Part shown: positions 62,662 through 64,000 of the stretch, piece after piece
Layout: each line of letters begins with the position of its first letter
How positions within the stretch are numbered: the first letter of the stretch is position 1
Assembly: GCF_009391885.1 (NCBI RefSeq)
Contig: NZ_VZII01000042.1
Location: 61,671 to 125,670 of the forward strand
Source of the DNA: Pseudomonas sp. MN1F
GTDB lineage: Bacteria > Pseudomonadota > Gammaproteobacteria > Pseudomonadales > Pseudomonadaceae
Length of the DNA: 64,000 nt
Direction: 5' to 3'
Notes under the pieces: generated by a model
The model's database searches: none
Told to the model about the DNA's origin: nothing
What the model saw: the letters and a program-made list of their open reading frames with translations, nothing else
Program-made: the position numbers and the translations under genes

Positions 62662-63861
62662 ATGAAGTCGGTTGAAGAGCAGCTGGCGCTTATCAAGCGC
62701 GGTGCGGAAGAGGTGTTGGTCGAGTCGGAACTGGTCGAGAAGCTCAAGCGCGGCCAGCCTCTGCGTATCAAGGCAGGCTTCGACCCGACTGCGCCTGACC
62801 TGCACCTGGGGCACACGGTGCTGATCAACAAGCTGCGCCAGTTCCAGGAGCTGGGGCACCAGGTCATCTTCCTGATCGGTGACTTTACCGGCATGATCGG
62901 TGACCCGAGTGGCAAGAGCGCCACGCGTCCGCCGCTGACCCGCGAGCAGGTGCTTGAGAACGCCGAAACCTACAAGCAGCAGGTCTTCAAGATCCTCGAC
63001 CCGGCCAAGACCGAAGTCGCGTTCAACTCCACCTGGATGGACAAGCTGACTCCGGCCGATTTCATTCGCCTGGCATCGCAGTACACCGTAGCGCGCATGC
63101 TTGAGCGCGACGACTTCGACAAGCGCTACACCACCAATCAGCCGATCGCCATCCACGAGTTCCTCTACCCGCTGGTGCAGGGCTATGATTCCGTGGCGTT
63201 GAAGGCTGATGTGGAGCTGGGTGGTACTGACCAGAAGTTCAATCTGCTGATGGGGCGTGAACTGCAGCGCGCCTATGGGCAGGAAGCGCAGAACATTGTG
63301 ACCATGCCATTGCTCGAAGGGCTTGATGGCGTGAAGAAGATGTCCAAGTCGCTGGGTAACTATGTTGGTATCCAGGAAGCGCCGGGCGTGATGTACAGCA
63401 AGCTGGTGTCGATCCCGGACACCCTGATGTGGCGTTACTTCGAGCTGCTGAGCTTCCGTTCGATGGAAGAGATCGAGCAGTTCCGCGCTGACGTTGCCAA
63501 TGGCGCGAACCCGCGTGACATCAAGATCAAGCTGGCTGAAGAGATTGTTGCGCGCTTCCATGGTGAAGAGGCGGCGGCCAATGCTCACCGTGCTGCGGGT
63601 AACCGTATGAAGGAAGGCGAGCTGCCGGAAGATCTGCCGGAGATCGAAGTGGCTGCAGCTGAGGACCTGCCGATCGCTGCTGTGCTGAACCGTGCTGGCC
63701 TGGTGAAGAACTCGGCGCAGGCGCGAGACCTGCTCAGTGGTGGTGCGGTGAAGGTCGATGGTGCTGTGGTCGACAAGGACTTCATGTTTGTTCTCGGTGC
63801 GACCCATGTGTGCCAGGCAGGTAAGAAGTCGTTTGGCCGGGTTACCCTGAAGGCTGAGTGA
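62662..63861 (+). CDS. tyrS: Tyrosyl-tRNA synthetase
   Basis: Class I synthetase of 399 residues charging tRNA-Tyr. The HIGH motif is HLGHT in DLHLGHTVLINKLRQ, the KMSKS motif is exact in GVKKMSKSLGN, and a C-terminal S4 domain (about 335-395: ARDLLSGGAVKVDG) is present. This is the TyrZ-like subgroup. I start at the ATG at 62662-62664 with GGGT upstream. Confidence 0.97.
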   Translation: MKSVEEQLALIKRGAEEVLVESELVEKLKRGQPLRIKAGFDPTAPDLHLGHTVLINKLRQFQELGHQVIFLIGDFTGMIGDPSGKSATRPPLTREQVLENAETYKQQVFKILDPAKTEVAFNSTWMDKLTPADFIRLASQYTVARMLERDDFDKRYTTNQPIAIHEFLYPLVQGYDSVALKADVELGGTDQKFNLLMGRELQRAYGQEAQNIVTMPLLEGLDGVKKMSKSLGNYVGIQEAPGVMYSKLVSIPDTLMWRYFELLSFRSMEEIEQFRADVANGANPRDIKIKLAEEIVARFHGEEAAANAHRAAGNRMKEGELPEDLPEIEVAAAEDLPIAAVLNRAGLVKNSAQARDLLSGGAVKVDGAVVDKDFMFVLGATHVCQAGKKSFGRVTLKAE

Positions 63862-63885
63862 TCGTCTGCTGGTGTAGCTATATAG

Positions 63886-63922
63886 AAGCGGGGAGGCCGG
63901 TAGGCCTCCCCGCTTTGTTTTT
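63886..63922 (+). terminator. Intrinsic terminator of tyrS
   Basis: AAGCGGGGAGGCC and GGCCTCCCCGCTT pair perfectly over 13 bp with a 4-base loop, followed by TGTTTTT. Confidence 0.93.
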
Positions 63923-63975
63923 AAGGGTGGGGCTGGCGAGCACCTGGTGGCCCTGACGCGGTCTGTTCCTCTTAT

Positions 63976-63993
63976 ATTTCAATTTATTGAAAT
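63976..63993. repeat. AT-rich inverted repeat at the right edge
   Basis: ATTTCAA and TTGAAAT pair around a 4-base loop in the last 25 bases, in an AT-rich stretch unlike the rest of the window. In related pseudomonads an rRNA operon follows tyrS, so this may be part of its upstream control region; nothing of the rRNA itself is inside the window. Confidence 0.4.
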
Positions 63994-64000
63994 TAAAGGT

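Overview
The window is GC-rich chromosomal DNA of a Pseudomonas, most likely the P. putida group. The evidence is gene order and content: pqqF-pqqABC, davBA lysine catabolism, the rpsU-dnaG-rpoD operon beside an RmcA-like c-di-GMP protein, amgK-murU, an agt-type aminovalerate/GABA transporter, trpE split from trpGDC by an EstP-type autotransporter esterase, vfr/crp, and tyrS at the right edge. Codon use looks uniform. I see no insertion sequence, prophage, CRISPR array or other sign of recent transfer, so this is core chromosome.

Layout. 1-4143: PQQ cofactor genes (minus strand), pqqC cut by the left edge. 4208-7356: davB-davA, converting lysine to 5-aminovalerate, with an Lrp/AsnC-type regulator upstream. 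7476-15832: tRNA-Ile2 (CAU), an RmcA-like GGDEF-EAL protein, then rpoD, dnaG and rpsU, all on the minus strand. 16037-19721: tsaD, plsY, folB, a divergent folK and cca. 19776-24663: the prkA-yeaH-spoVR starvation cluster. 24947-32535: a long minus-strand envelope and maintenance operon, lptD-surA-pdxA-ksgA-apaG-apaH followed by glpE, with overlapping stop and start codons. 32666-36150: amgK-murU (peptidoglycan recycling), djlA and a DUF3530 protein. 36246-43760: a two-component system followed by an ABC transporter resembling agtSR-agtABCD. 43854-51665: rpe, gph, trpE, then estP on the opposite strand, then trpG-trpD-trpC. 51772-58200: an LplA-like protein, vfr/crp, an OsmC protein, a DUF2157 membrane protein, coq7, a HIT protein, an SDR, an NMO-like flavoprotein and hemJ. 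58343-63861: argC, erpA, anmK, an M23 peptidase and tyrS.

The most interesting signal is tryptophan control. Two short homologous reading frames, each ending in A-R-W-R-W-R-A, lie just upstream of trpE and of trpGDC. They have the form of attenuation leader peptides. The trpE copy is not free-standing: it is the in-frame C-terminus of gph, so ribosomes finishing gph could themselves be the Trp sensor. A second theme is 5-aminovalerate, made by DavBA near one end and probably imported by the Agt-like system in the middle. A third is peptidoglycan recycling (AmgK, MurU, AnmK and an M23 endopeptidase). Assignments come from reading translations and motifs; no database search was possible.
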